NCBI GenBank assembly: GCA_022826925.1
Contig: JAJDTX010000105.1
Location: forward strand, 1 to 64,000
Length of the DNA stretch: 64,000 bases
Reading direction: 5' to 3'
Origin: Bryobacterales bacterium
GTDB taxonomy: Bacteria > Acidobacteriota > Terriglobia > Bryobacterales > UBA6623
Shown here piece by piece: positions 1 through 7,713 of the stretch. Below the pieces are notes generated by a model, which made no database searches, was not told where the DNA came from, and saw only the letters and a program-made list of their open reading frames with translations. How positions within the stretch are numbered: position 1 is the stretch's first letter; each line of letters starts with the position of its first letter. Made by a program: the position numbers and the translations under genes.

Positions 1-2
1 TA

Positions 3-62
3 GCGCGTCGTGAACCGGAGCTCTTTGCGCACTGGCGCTCGATGTATGGGCGGGCTGGTTAA
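3..62 (+). CDS. group II intron reverse transcriptase/maturase, C-terminal tail (partial)
   Basis: Only the last 19 codons of this protein lie in the window, ending in TAA at 60-62. The reading frame gives a tail containing PELFAHWRSMYGRAG, which resembles the C-terminal end of bacterial group II intron-encoded proteins (typical tails read LFAHW plus a short variable end). The stop codon lies four bases before the domain V hairpin, the expected place for an ORF housed in intron domain IV. The protein would splice and retro-home the intron. The body of the gene lies upstream of the window, so whether it is intact cannot be judged. Confidence 0.65.
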   Translation, partial: ARREPELFAHWRSMYGRAG

Positions 63-65
63 GAA

Positions 66-139
66 GAGCCGTGTGAGGGGAGACCTTCACGCACGGTTCT
101 GAGAGCGCCCGAGGGTGAGATTCCCTCGGGCGACTCGAC
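66..139 (+). mobile_element. group II intron 3' end (domains V and VI)
   Basis: Positions 66-101 form the catalytic domain V hairpin: GAGCCGTG pairs with CACGGTTC at the base, and the inner stem TGAGG/CCTTCA closes on a GGAGA-like loop. Positions 102-139 form domain VI, where GCGCCCGAGGG pairs with the CCCTCGGGCG arm. It ends in CTCGAC, which matches the usual 3' boundary of bacterial introns. The intron therefore ends near 139 and host DNA follows. The class cannot be assigned without the upstream part. Confidence 0.8.
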
Positions 140-514
140 CCATCATCATCCTCTCTCCTCGCTTTCCCCTCCGCGGTCCCGAGGGAGGCTGCGCGAACTC
201 GGCAGGTAGGCTTGCTTGTGCCAAATTTGGTCTGGCATAAGCAGATGGAAATCCGGTGGGTTTGCCCGCACGACTGCCCCACCAACACCGCCGGGGCGGC
301 AAGCGGGCACACCACCGGCGCAGCAGCCCGGCGGCCCCGCCGCCGCGCCCGCAACCGAGGCTGGCCTCAGGCCGCCTGCTGCTGGCGACCCCAGGCTCGC
401 TCGAACTTGACGATCATGAGCGAGGCGTATGAGCTCAGGGACTACTTCGAACCGCCTGCTCTCGCCTCTCAGGAGAAGCTCTGATCGTGACTTGTGGGGC
501 AACGGTAGTGGGCC
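140..514. other. gene-poor stretch downstream of the group II intron
   Basis: About 375 bases between the intron end and the MoxR-like remnant. Several short open frames exist on both strands, but none has recognisable motifs, a ribosome binding site or codon use that distinguishes it from chance frames in GC-rich DNA. The stretch is probably degenerate sequence at an insertion hot spot. Confidence 0.5.
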
Positions 515-676
515 CTAGGGGATGCCGCACAGATCGACGGGATCGAGCCGGAGGGTGCGCACGGCGACGTACTCGCGTCCAGCGTCGGCGGCGACCTGCC
601 GCGCGATTTGCGACTTGGCCGCGCCGGGCGGCCCCCAGATGATGCAGGGCTGTACATTGCGGATGGCGATGGAAGG
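515..676 (-). pseudogene. MoxR/AAA_5-type ATPase fragment
   Basis: The minus strand read from about 676 down to the TAG at 517-515 encodes a P-loop segment with CIIWGPPGAAKSQIARQV, then AADAGREYVAVRTLRLDPVDLCGIP. This is the Walker A region and following LDPVDLRG(I/L)P motif typical of MoxR-like AAA ATPases. These normally continue for about 200 more residues and usually pair with a VWA-domain protein. Here an in-frame stop precedes the segment and another follows it directly, so only about 50 codons remain. It is a gene relic and cannot encode a working ATPase. Confidence 0.6.
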
Positions 677-830
677 CTATGGTTGAGCGGGAAGGAAGCG
701 GATCGCGTGGCGACACACCGCCGGGGAATCGGAGTTCGCCAAGCGGATCGTCCGGTGCCGAGCCGACGGGCAGGTGCCGTCGCCGATCCGGTGCCGGGGC
801 AGGGGGGCGACGCTCCTTGCGAAAGCCGCT

Positions 831-3800
831 TCAGCGCTTCCCGTTGGCCACGGTCTCCTCAGCGACGGAGGACTGGTTGGTGATATGCCCGTTGTGGCTC
901 TCGGCGAGGTTGATCAGGAGGATGGGTTGATCGGACTCCACCGCAAGGCGCCACTGGCCGGTGCCATCGCCCAAGCCACCGCGCAATCCGCCCTCCAAGC
1001 CGTGGCCGGTCTCGAGTTGCGCGGCCTCTATCACGCGGGACTCGCCCGCGCCCACGGTCAGCCATACGACGTCGCGTGACAAGGTTCCGTAATCGTCCGC
1101 GCCACGGATCAACACCTGGCTGGCGAGCAACCCCGGATTCACGATCCGCAGCTTGCTGGCCGGGGAGGTGTCGCCCGCCGGATTGAACATCGTTATCTCG
1201 TATCTTTGGCCCGACTCGTTCACCACTTCGTGCATTGGCGTGAGGGAACCCGTCTGCGTGCGAACATACGCCAGCACTTCAACGCCCGGTTCGCTGGAAA
1301 TCTCCAGACGCCAGTCGCCTAGGCCGGCTCCGGTGCTCCCGGACAGGCCCCCGGAGGCATTGCCCAGCTCCAAGTCCCGGGAGTTCAGATGCACAGCCTC
1401 GCCCGCGCCAAGCGCTAGGCTCAGCGGCGCATAGCGCCTTCCTGTGTCGTCGTAGGGCTGCATGCGCACCGGGACGATGGTCGCCGTATCGTTGATGATG
1501 CGTACCAACCCCTGCCGACCCAGCGCATCCGATGCCGAGGGGAAGTACGGCACGGTGTGGACCCCTTCGGACCGCAGTCCCGGGGAGGCATCGCCGGACA
1601 GGTTCGTGAGATGCCCGTTGCTGCTCTGAAGCAGGTTCATCACCGCCAGATCGCCACCCGATGCGATGCTCAGCCGCCACATCCCCCGGCCGTCCCCAAG
1701 CGCCCCGCGCAAGCCGGCAGCGCCGCGTTCCAGTTCGGCCGCCGTAAGCAGCACGGACTCGCGGGCGGGAATATCCAGCGTCACCTCGCCTCCCGCCATG
1801 CCGCCGTCGTCCATCCCGGTGATCCGCGCCGTTAGTGCCTCGTCCCCCCGGTTCACCAGCCGCAGCATACTCGCTTGTCCTGTGCTGTCCGCCGGACTGC
1901 TTGCCGGGTTGAAGGTCGGCACGCGGTGAAGGCCTTGTTCGGACTCCGCAATAGCGTGCATGGGGGCAAGCAGACCGTCGTATGCTCGGACGTAGGGCAG
2001 CACCTGGATGTCTTGGTCGCTCGAAACATCTAGGCGCCAAGCGCCCGTGCCCGGTCCGATGGTTCCCGTCAGCCCCTTGGCCGCGTTGCCCCATTCGAGG
2101 TCGCGCGCAGTGAGATGGACAGACTCGTCGGGGTCGATATGAAGCGTGACGGGCTCCGGACTCCATCCGGCATCGTCGGTGGCCCAAATCTTTACCGCGC
2201 CCGTTTGGAGGGAGCGGTTGACGAAGCGCACCACGCCGTCATGCATCGGATTGGAGGAGCTGGGCATCAGCGGGGCGAACGACTGGCTGATCACGTTGGC
2301 GTCCCTCAGACACTTCAGCACATCGGTGATCGGCTTCCATCCACGCCACACCGACTCGCCCGTTTCTGCTTCCTTGACGGTGTAGGGTGTTGTCGGATTG
2401 GCGGTCGCGCCCACCCAGTCGGGGAGGGTCTCGTCGGTCCGTTCCCGCTGGAGGGCGATCAGCACGCGGTACCAGTTCGCTCCGTAGTTCGGGGCTTTGG
2501 TCGAGTTCGATGTGTAGTACTCCACGACGGTCTTCCACGTGGCGTCGCTCACGCAGGAAGAAGCGGGCGGATCGTCGCCCCCCAGGCACTGCAGCACATC
2601 GGTAATCGGCTTCCAGCCACGCCACACCGACTCGCCCTTTCCCGCTTCCTTGACGGTGTAGGGTGTGGTCGGCCTGGCTGTTGCGCCCGTCCAGTCTGGA
2701 AGCGTCTTGTCGGCGCGCTCGCGCTGGAAGGCGATCAGCACGCGGTACCAGTTCGCTCCGTAGTTCGGGGCTTTGGCCGAGTTCGATGTGTAGTAGCCCA
2801 CGACGGTCTTCCACGTGGCGTCGCTCACGCAGGACGAAGCAGGCGGCGAGTCGTCGTTGTCGCGCACCGTGACCGAAGCGGTGTCGTTCGGGGACGCCGC
2901 CGCCGTGTAGCCCGCGCCGGTCTGGATCGTGACGCTGATCGATCCGTCCGGTTCGTCGGCGTTGTCGTCCACCGTCGCGACGCTGAGCGTGGCGCTGCCG
3001 GAGGCCGATACCGTGACCGTCTTCGGTCCGGTGGCGCCGGCGGTCGCGAAGTCGCCGTTCTGGGCGATGTTGAGCTGCACCCTCAAGTCGGAAACGGGCG
3101 CCGGATTGGCGTTAACCGTGAACTTCGCGCTTGCGCCCTCGTCCACGGCGGCGCCCGCGGACAGGCTCAGTTCGGGAACGGCTTCCGGTTCAGATTCCGA
3201 TTCCGCGCGTGCCCGGGCGTACGCGCCGTCTTGGTTGTCACTGGTCCTCAGGTGGTCATCCTCGTCCTCGTGATGCTCGGGGAAGCCGCAGCCATGGGAT
3301 TCCCCGATGGTCCCCAGCCACGTCTGGAAAGCTGTGCCTTCTTGGCCTGTGGTGGGAGCACAAATCCCCGCGTTGTTTCTCACATCCAAGTGCAGGTGAG
3401 AACTGGGCGGGATGGCCGTGAGTTCGGCTGGGAGGGTGCCCGATAATCGATTGTCTTGAAGGTACAAGTCGTGAATCACGGTCCAGTCCCCGAACTCTGC
3501 TGGGATGTTCCCCGTCAGCCTGTTGCCGGACAGATTAAGATGGGTCAGATTCGTGAGTGTGCTCAGCTCACTTGGGATGTGTCCGGTCAGTTGATTATCG
3601 GACAGATCAAGCTCTGTGCTGAGCGCGATCAAGTCGCCAAGTTGCGGCGGAATGGTCCCAATCAACCCGTTGTCGCGGAGGTCAAGCAAGTATACACGCC
3701 CCATATTGGGTCCACCGGCAGCTACGCTGACACCGTGCCATCGGTTCAGGGGGTTGCCGCTAAGCCAATTGGTATTGTTCGTCCAGTTCGGGCCGCCAGT

Positions 3801-6242
3801 GGCATGGTACAGCGCTTCCAAGGCCGCATAATCTTGTGGAAAAAATTCGACTCCGCATATGGGAGTGCCATCTTGGTTCTCACCCTGTTGGATTTGGCCC
3901 TCAGCGCAGTCACCCTGATTCTGAGCGGTAACGCACTGCTCCATACCCTGTAAGGTGCGCGTCACCCGATCCCAGCGCTCTCGCAGGAACTGACGCTCGT
4001 TGGCCTTGGATTCCCGCGCCGTCAGGGGCTCCGCCCCCGCCGCCAGGGGTGCCGCGTCCGTGTCCCTGCCAAGGGCAGCTAGGACCCGGTCCCAGCGCAG
4101 GGCGTGGGGGGCGTAGTATTGACGCTTGAACCGCCATTCGTGGACCTCGCGCACTGATACAGCGTCGGTCGGAAGGTAGGCCGCGCAGGCCTCATAGTCC
4201 GATGTGCCCGCACTGGCCGGGGCCGGGTCGCTGGGCACCGGCGGTACGGGCGACGGGTTGCCTAGGGAGCCCCAAATGGTGAAGTCGACGGAGGGCGCGC
4301 TGTTCAGCGAGTTGGGGACGCCCGTCACGCCCATGTAGTCGGGGGTCTCGGCAATGAACACGCGGAACCGCTTGTGAGGCTCCGCGCGGGCTTGGTCTGT
4401 CACGGGGATGTGGACAAATGCGGGCTTGCCCAACCCGACCACAGACACCGAGTAGTAGACCGTGCTTGAGGCGGTGTCGCGCTTCGGCTTCCCGACCCAT
4501 GCATAGTCGTCAGCGTATGCGTATGCTCGGCCGAGGTCGTCGAAGTCGGTACTGAGGTTCTGCACGCCGAGGGTGACCATGAAGGCCGTGGAGGAGCCTC
4601 TCGTTACGCCGTCGACCGTCACGGGCACATTCTTGCCCACGTTGCCGGGCAGCAGCACCGTCACCTTGCCTCCTGCGTCGACGATGCGGCTGCCGAGCCG
4701 TTCCCCCCCGAACACCTGCAACCCGATGTTGTGTCCGCCGCTGAGCGAACTCTCCTTGACGAATACCTTGGCGCTCGTCTCGCCCGGCACGAAACCGACC
4801 CCGGTGATTCCCGTAACCGAAGTGAGCCGGAAATCTGCCGTGCGGATGCCCGAGGAGGAACCGTTCACGGTGTTGGCCGCGGCGTTCAGCTGGAGTCGTA
4901 TGTCCTGATTGTTCATTGGAGCGCTCGGACCGGTGATCGTCATCGTCCCCGTGCTCGTGGTGCCGCTGGTGTGAGACGAAAGCGCCACGCCCGTGCCGGA
5001 CACGCTCGCTCCGGCATTCAGAGTGAGGCTATAGTCCACCGTCAGGGTCTCTCCCGAAACCAAGGCACGCGACAAGCGCAGTGCCATGGTCGCCGAATCG
5101 CCGCCGCCCTCGCGGGCGATCGCGTCCCGTGCGTGCAGCGACACTCTCGGCGGCGGGATGTCATCGTTGGTGATGGTCACCGTCGTTGTCGATGGCGAGA
5201 CCACGTCGACCCGCGACTGCCCGGTGGTGAGCGCTACGGTGAATGTCTCGTCCCATTCTGCGTCGCCATCGTCAGCAATGGGGACGGAGACATATACGGC
5301 TGAAATGCCTCCGGGAATCATGAAGTTGATCGCGTCGCTGTCATAGTCGACGCCCGATCCCGTGCCGCCGCGGCCCCCGGTGGCCGTTCTGTCCGACGGT
5401 GTCAGCGTCAGGCTGATCGGCACGTCATTGTCGCCGGGAGACACTCCTCCCGCTCCCCTGACAGAGCCCGTCTCGATGGTGAGCACCACCTTGCCGGCGT
5501 TTTCCACCACCGTATAGGTCGCACGATTGATTCTCACCGCAATACGGTCATCGTCATTGATCGTGATCGTGGTCGATTCGGGCGAGCCGACGGTGTAGCT
5601 CGATCCGGGCTCCAACGTCAGCGTGAAGGTCTCGCCGAGCTCGTAGAACATGTCGTTGAGAATTTCCACCGTGAAGGTGTGCGACGTCTGGTTCGCCGGG
5701 TAGGTGAACGTCTCCAGAGCGGTGTAATCGTGCTGGTCCATCGTTTCGTGGTCCGACTCCAGGTTGACCGTCAGCGCGCCGCCCGGCGCGGGGCTCGCGT
5801 TCACCGTCACACTGACCGTCCCGGCGTTCTCGGCGACGGAGTAGGTCGACGAGGCGAAGGTCAACACCGGGGACTGCGCGGCAGCTTGCGGGGCGAACAC
5901 GGCCAGCAAGGGCAGGCACAGCACGGCCGACAGCAGTCCGCGGCGGGCGTGAAGAACGCCCGCTACAGCGCGGGCGGAAGGAAGATCAAGGCTGCCGGAA
6001 GAAGGAGGGAGTTGGCGGTTGTCGGAGCGCCCACAGGCGGACTCAGCCTGAGAAGCTGCGCTGCTTAGGTGGCCGAGCGATTGAGACGCAGGCAGTGCGA
6101 CTTGGCTGGCAGCTGGGCTATGAGAGGGCGTGAACCACTGCTGGCTACTCCTTTCTGAAGTGGTTCCGGAGTCGCCGTGACGCACAGCCATGCCTCGTAT
6201 AGGTGCTCGATGGCACAGACTCCTTACTGGACGTTTCGTCAC
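831..6242 (-). CDS. giant exported Calx-beta / leucine-rich-repeat mosaic protein
   Basis: Open frame of 1803 residues. A signal peptide (RRGLLSAVLCLPLLAVF, AAA-Q junction near residue 122) lies about 98 residues in. The preceding residues look non-coding, so the true start is unresolved and probably downstream of 6242. Order after the signal: Calx-beta-like modules (about 124-345, with NDDD/NDD ends), further beta-rich sequence to about 700, an EACAAYL...WDRVLAALG module (about 700-790), LRRs (about 803-950, LDLSDNQLTGHIP pattern), an acidic linker, another Calx-beta module (about 1023-1128), two near-identical 92-residue modules (about 1136-1315), and four 110-120-residue repeats (starts near 1335, 1459, 1578, 1695). 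Such proteins are usually cell-surface or secreted and bind calcium and partners. The specific function is unknown. No anchor or sorting signal was recognised at the C-terminus. Confidence 0.8.
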   Translation of the reverse strand: MTKRPVRSLCHRAPIRGMAVRHGDSGTTSERSSQQWFTPSHSPAASQVALPASQSLGHLSSAASQAESACGRSDNRQLPPSSGSLDLPSARAVAGVLHARRGLLSAVLCLPLLAVFAPQAAAQSPVLTFASSTYSVAENAGTVSVTVNASPAPGGALTVNLESDHETMDQHDYTALETFTYPANQTSHTFTVEILNDMFYELGETFTLTLEPGSSYTVGSPESTTITINDDDRIAVRINRATYTVVENAGKVVLTIETGSVRGAGGVSPGDNDVPISLTLTPSDRTATGGRGGTGSGVDYDSDAINFMIPGGISAVYVSVPIADDGDAEWDETFTVALTTGQSRVDVVSPSTTTVTITNDDIPPPRVSLHARDAIAREGGGDSATMALRLSRALVSGETLTVDYSLTLNAGASVSGTGVALSSHTSGTTSTGTMTITGPSAPMNNQDIRLQLNAAANTVNGSSSGIRTADFRLTSVTGITGVGFVPGETSAKVFVKESSLSGGHNIGLQVFGGERLGSRIVDAGGKVTVLLPGNVGKNVPVTVDGVTRGSSTAFMVTLGVQNLSTDFDDLGRAYAYADDYAWVGKPKRDTASSTVYYSVSVVGLGKPAFVHIPVTDQARAEPHKRFRVFIAETPDYMGVTGVPNSLNSAPSVDFTIWGSLGNPSPVPPVPSDPAPASAGTSDYEACAAYLPTDAVSVREVHEWRFKRQYYAPHALRWDRVLAALGRDTDAAPLAAGAEPLTARESKANERQFLRERWDRVTRTLQGMEQCVTAQNQGDCAEGQIQQGENQDGTPICGVEFFPQDYAALEALYHATGGPNWTNNTNWLSGNPLNRWHGVSVAAGGPNMGRVYLLDLRDNGLIGTIPPQLGDLIALSTELDLSDNQLTGHIPSELSTLTNLTHLNLSGNRLTGNIPAEFGDWTVIHDLYLQDNRLSGTLPAELTAIPPSSHLHLDVRNNAGICAPTTGQEGTAFQTWLGTIGESHGCGFPEHHEDEDDHLRTSDNQDGAYARARAESESEPEAVPELSLSAGAAVDEGASAKFTVNANPAPVSDLRVQLNIAQNGDFATAGATGPKTVTVSASGSATLSVATVDDNADEPDGSISVTIQTGAGYTAAASPNDTASVTVRDNDDSPPASSCVSDATWKTVVGYYTSNSAKAPNYGANWYRVLIAFQRERADKTLPDWTGATARPTTPYTVKEAGKGESVWRGWKPITDVLQCLGGDDPPASSCVSDATWKTVVEYYTSNSTKAPNYGANWYRVLIALQRERTDETLPDWVGATANPTTPYTVKEAETGESVWRGWKPITDVLKCLRDANVISQSFAPLMPSSSNPMHDGVVRFVNRSLQTGAVKIWATDDAGWSPEPVTLHIDPDESVHLTARDLEWGNAAKGLTGTIGPGTGAWRLDVSSDQDIQVLPYVRAYDGLLAPMHAIAESEQGLHRVPTFNPASSPADSTGQASMLRLVNRGDEALTARITGMDDGGMAGGEVTLDIPARESVLLTAAELERGAAGLRGALGDGRGMWRLSIASGGDLAVMNLLQSSNGHLTNLSGDASPGLRSEGVHTVPYFPSASDALGRQGLVRIINDTATIVPVRMQPYDDTGRRYAPLSLALGAGEAVHLNSRDLELGNASGGLSGSTGAGLGDWRLEISSEPGVEVLAYVRTQTGSLTPMHEVVNESGQRYEITMFNPAGDTSPASKLRIVNPGLLASQVLIRGADDYGTLSRDVVWLTVGAGESRVIEAAQLETGHGLEGGLRGGLGDGTGQWRLAVESDQPILLINLAESHNGHITNQSSVAEETVANGKR
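2310..2836 (-). repeat. tandem 92-codon module duplication inside the giant protein gene
   Basis: Two adjacent copies, one per roughly 276 bases, encode SSCVSDATWKTVV-YYTSNS, NYGANWYRVLIA, QRER, TTPYTVKEA and ESVWRGWKPITDVL. The DNA copies are almost identical over most of their length, which implies a recent duplication or ongoing conversion. A diverged relative of the module (WDRVLAALG ... LTARES ... RWDRV) sits about 430 residues nearer the N-terminus. Confidence 0.85.
5943..5963. repeat. perfect 8-bp palindromic hairpin at the signal-peptide coding region
   Basis: Arms GCGGGCGT (5943-5950) and ACGCCCGC (5956-5963) flank a GAAGA loop. The element overlaps codons immediately before the signal peptide of the giant protein and has the form of a small REP-like dispersed palindrome. 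No second copy was noticed in the window. In the mRNA it would fold close to any start codon used here. Confidence 0.45.
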
Positions 6243-6268
6243 GTACCTCTACCGGCGTACAAGTCCCT

Positions 6269-6685
6269 CTAGCGCTCGCTGTCGCATCGGGGGCGTCGGT
6301 TGCTCCCGGAGAGCTGACTCGTCGGCGTCCGGCCCCCACCCAGCAGCGGCGTCCTAGCGACCAGGAGTGCTGGGGTGTCGTCGCCAGCGGTGGGGTCAGC
6401 GCCGCTCCCTACGACGCCCTCGGTGAAGTGCCGGCTCAGATCGAGGCTCGGCACTGTTGCGCTGCGATGCTCTTCGCCGCCGTGCTCCCGGATGAATTTG
6501 TGGGTAACTTCAATCGTGCCGACGGGGGAAGTGATGTCCGTCTGTGCCGGCAGGGCCGGAGTTGGAGCAACGACGGAGAATGCGAGAAACCACAGGTTAA
6601 GGGGGAGACGGCAGTGTTGTAAGAGGATGCGGTGGAATCGGCCTGCGGCCAAGCCCTGGGGGCTTGGTTCGGCTCCGCAAGACAT
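6269..6685 (-). CDS. short putative exported protein, possibly a detached 5' part of the giant gene
   Basis: A 138-codon frame begins with ATG almost at the predicted transcription start. It encodes an n-region with Arg/His followed by a hydrophobic stretch (RLPLNLWFLAFSVVAPTPALPAQ in register, ending in a plausible ALPAQ cleavage site). The mature part contains VVGSGADPTAGDD, which recalls Calx-beta repeat sequences of the downstream gene. It ends 27 bases before the first possible start of the giant ORF. It may be a small secreted protein, or the original start of the large gene cut off by a frameshift. The open frame alone is weak evidence at this GC content. Confidence 0.3.
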   Translation of the reverse strand: MSCGAEPSPQGLAAGRFHRILLQHCRLPLNLWFLAFSVVAPTPALPAQTDITSPVGTIEVTHKFIREHGGEEHRSATVPSLDLSRHFTEGVVGSGADPTAGDDTPALLVARTPLLGGGRTPTSQLSGSNRRPRCDSER

Positions 6686-6686
6686 C

Positions 6687-6715
6687 TTATAAGGATCGCC
6701 GATTTCGGGTGTCAA
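6687..6715 (-). promoter_or_regulatory. strong sigma-70-type promoter for the giant protein region
   Basis: On the minus strand a perfect -35 TTGACA (6715-6710) is followed after exactly 17 bases by TTATAA (6692-6687). Transcription would begin near 6680 and run towards the signal-peptide ORF and the giant protein gene. No other convincing promoter was seen between here and 6000. Confidence 0.6.
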
Positions 6716-6799
6716 GGGAATCTCGCGACTGATCCCCGGAGACGATTTCTCTGTTAGCGGGCCAACTAAGCCTTCGAGCGGGCCGTGAAGGGCAGGGGT

Positions 6800-7586
6800 G
6801 GAGCTAACGATTGAGGATTGCTTTCCAGTCTTGGCAGAGAAGTTTGACGAAGACGCTCTTGACGGGCTGGTTGTACTGGTGATGAGTGTCGAGTTTGCCG
6901 CAGGCCGGTTTGGCCGAGATGGATCCAGTTGGCGGCGCGAAAGCAGGTGCTGGCGTGCTGCTGCAGATCGCAATAGGTTTCCACCAGCGCGGGCCGGTCT
7001 CCATAGCGCTTCCGGAAGTCTTCGGGCAAACGGCGCAGGATCGTGCCGAACACCTTGGAAGCGAGCAGGTGACAGCGCATGGAGGGCCGGATCAGGAGGC
7101 GGCTCAGGCCCAGCACGCGGTGCAGCCGATCCACACGTCGCGGGCCGCGACTCCTAGGGCTGAGGCGGCGAAGCTGATCGCCCCTAGCACGCCGTGCTCG
7201 GACTCAATCAGGTAGCGCAGCTGGGCACCGACATGGATGACGGCCCCTCGGGGATGCTCTCAGTCGACGAGTTCGTTTCAGGTCTGGCGCTGCTGCGGGG
7301 TGGTTACCAAGGTCAGTTCCAGGCCGGCCAAGGCCCCGGTCGCCATGGCGTGGGGCCGGCAAAGCGATGCGACCTTGGCGGTGCAGGCCGCGCAGCACTT
7401 TCTGAGAATGCGCCAGCTGGAGTTCGCCGCGAGCGTTGACAAAGCCGAATTTGCAGCACACGTGGCGGGCGAACGCGGCGCGGCTGGTGTTACCGGCCTG
7501 TGCCAGCAGCGCTTGCAGGGTCGCGACGGCTGCAGCGATGGACAGGTTCTGCCGAATGCAACGTTTGTCGAGCATGCTTCAGACAT
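6800..7586 (-). pseudogene. decayed DUF4338 (DruA-like, transposase-associated) gene
   Basis: Fragments in three frames line up in the order of a DUF4338 protein. They are an N-terminal winged-helix-like segment (SRAAFARHVCCKFGFVNARG ... GRIALPAP), LAGLELTLVTTPQQRQT, then EHPRGAVIHVGAQLRYLIES ... SEHGVLGAISFAASALGVAARDVWIG, VLGLSRLLIRPSMRCHLLAS ... LRRLPEDFRKRYGDRPALVE, and finally GKLDTHHQYNQPVKSVFVK. At least two in-frame TGA codons (after RQT and after ELVD) and about three frameshifts separate them. This domain is the N-terminal half of some IS4-type transposases and also occurs as the DruA protein. No DDE transposase part and no Druantia partner genes are present. Confidence 0.7.
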
Positions 7587-7713
7587 GCCACAACGACCGG
7601 AGCATCGTTAAGTGTGCGATGTGGGCATGGGTAGCCCACGGCAGCCAATCGTACCGCGCCCACTCGCGGGAGACTAGCCAGCGAGTCGCTGGCGTGACCT
7701 GCCACGCCCAGGT

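Noticed and set aside
2115..3446. 443-codon plus-strand open frame
   Set aside because: It lies wholly antisense to the giant protein gene, has arginine-rich low-complexity composition and no motifs. It is a GC-driven shadow.
6800..7586. Druantia-type anti-phage defence (DruA-like DUF4338 similarity)
   Set aside because: The gene is broken in several places and no druB-E-like large helicase or partner genes lie nearby. The domain also occurs in IS4-type transposases, so a defence system cannot be claimed.
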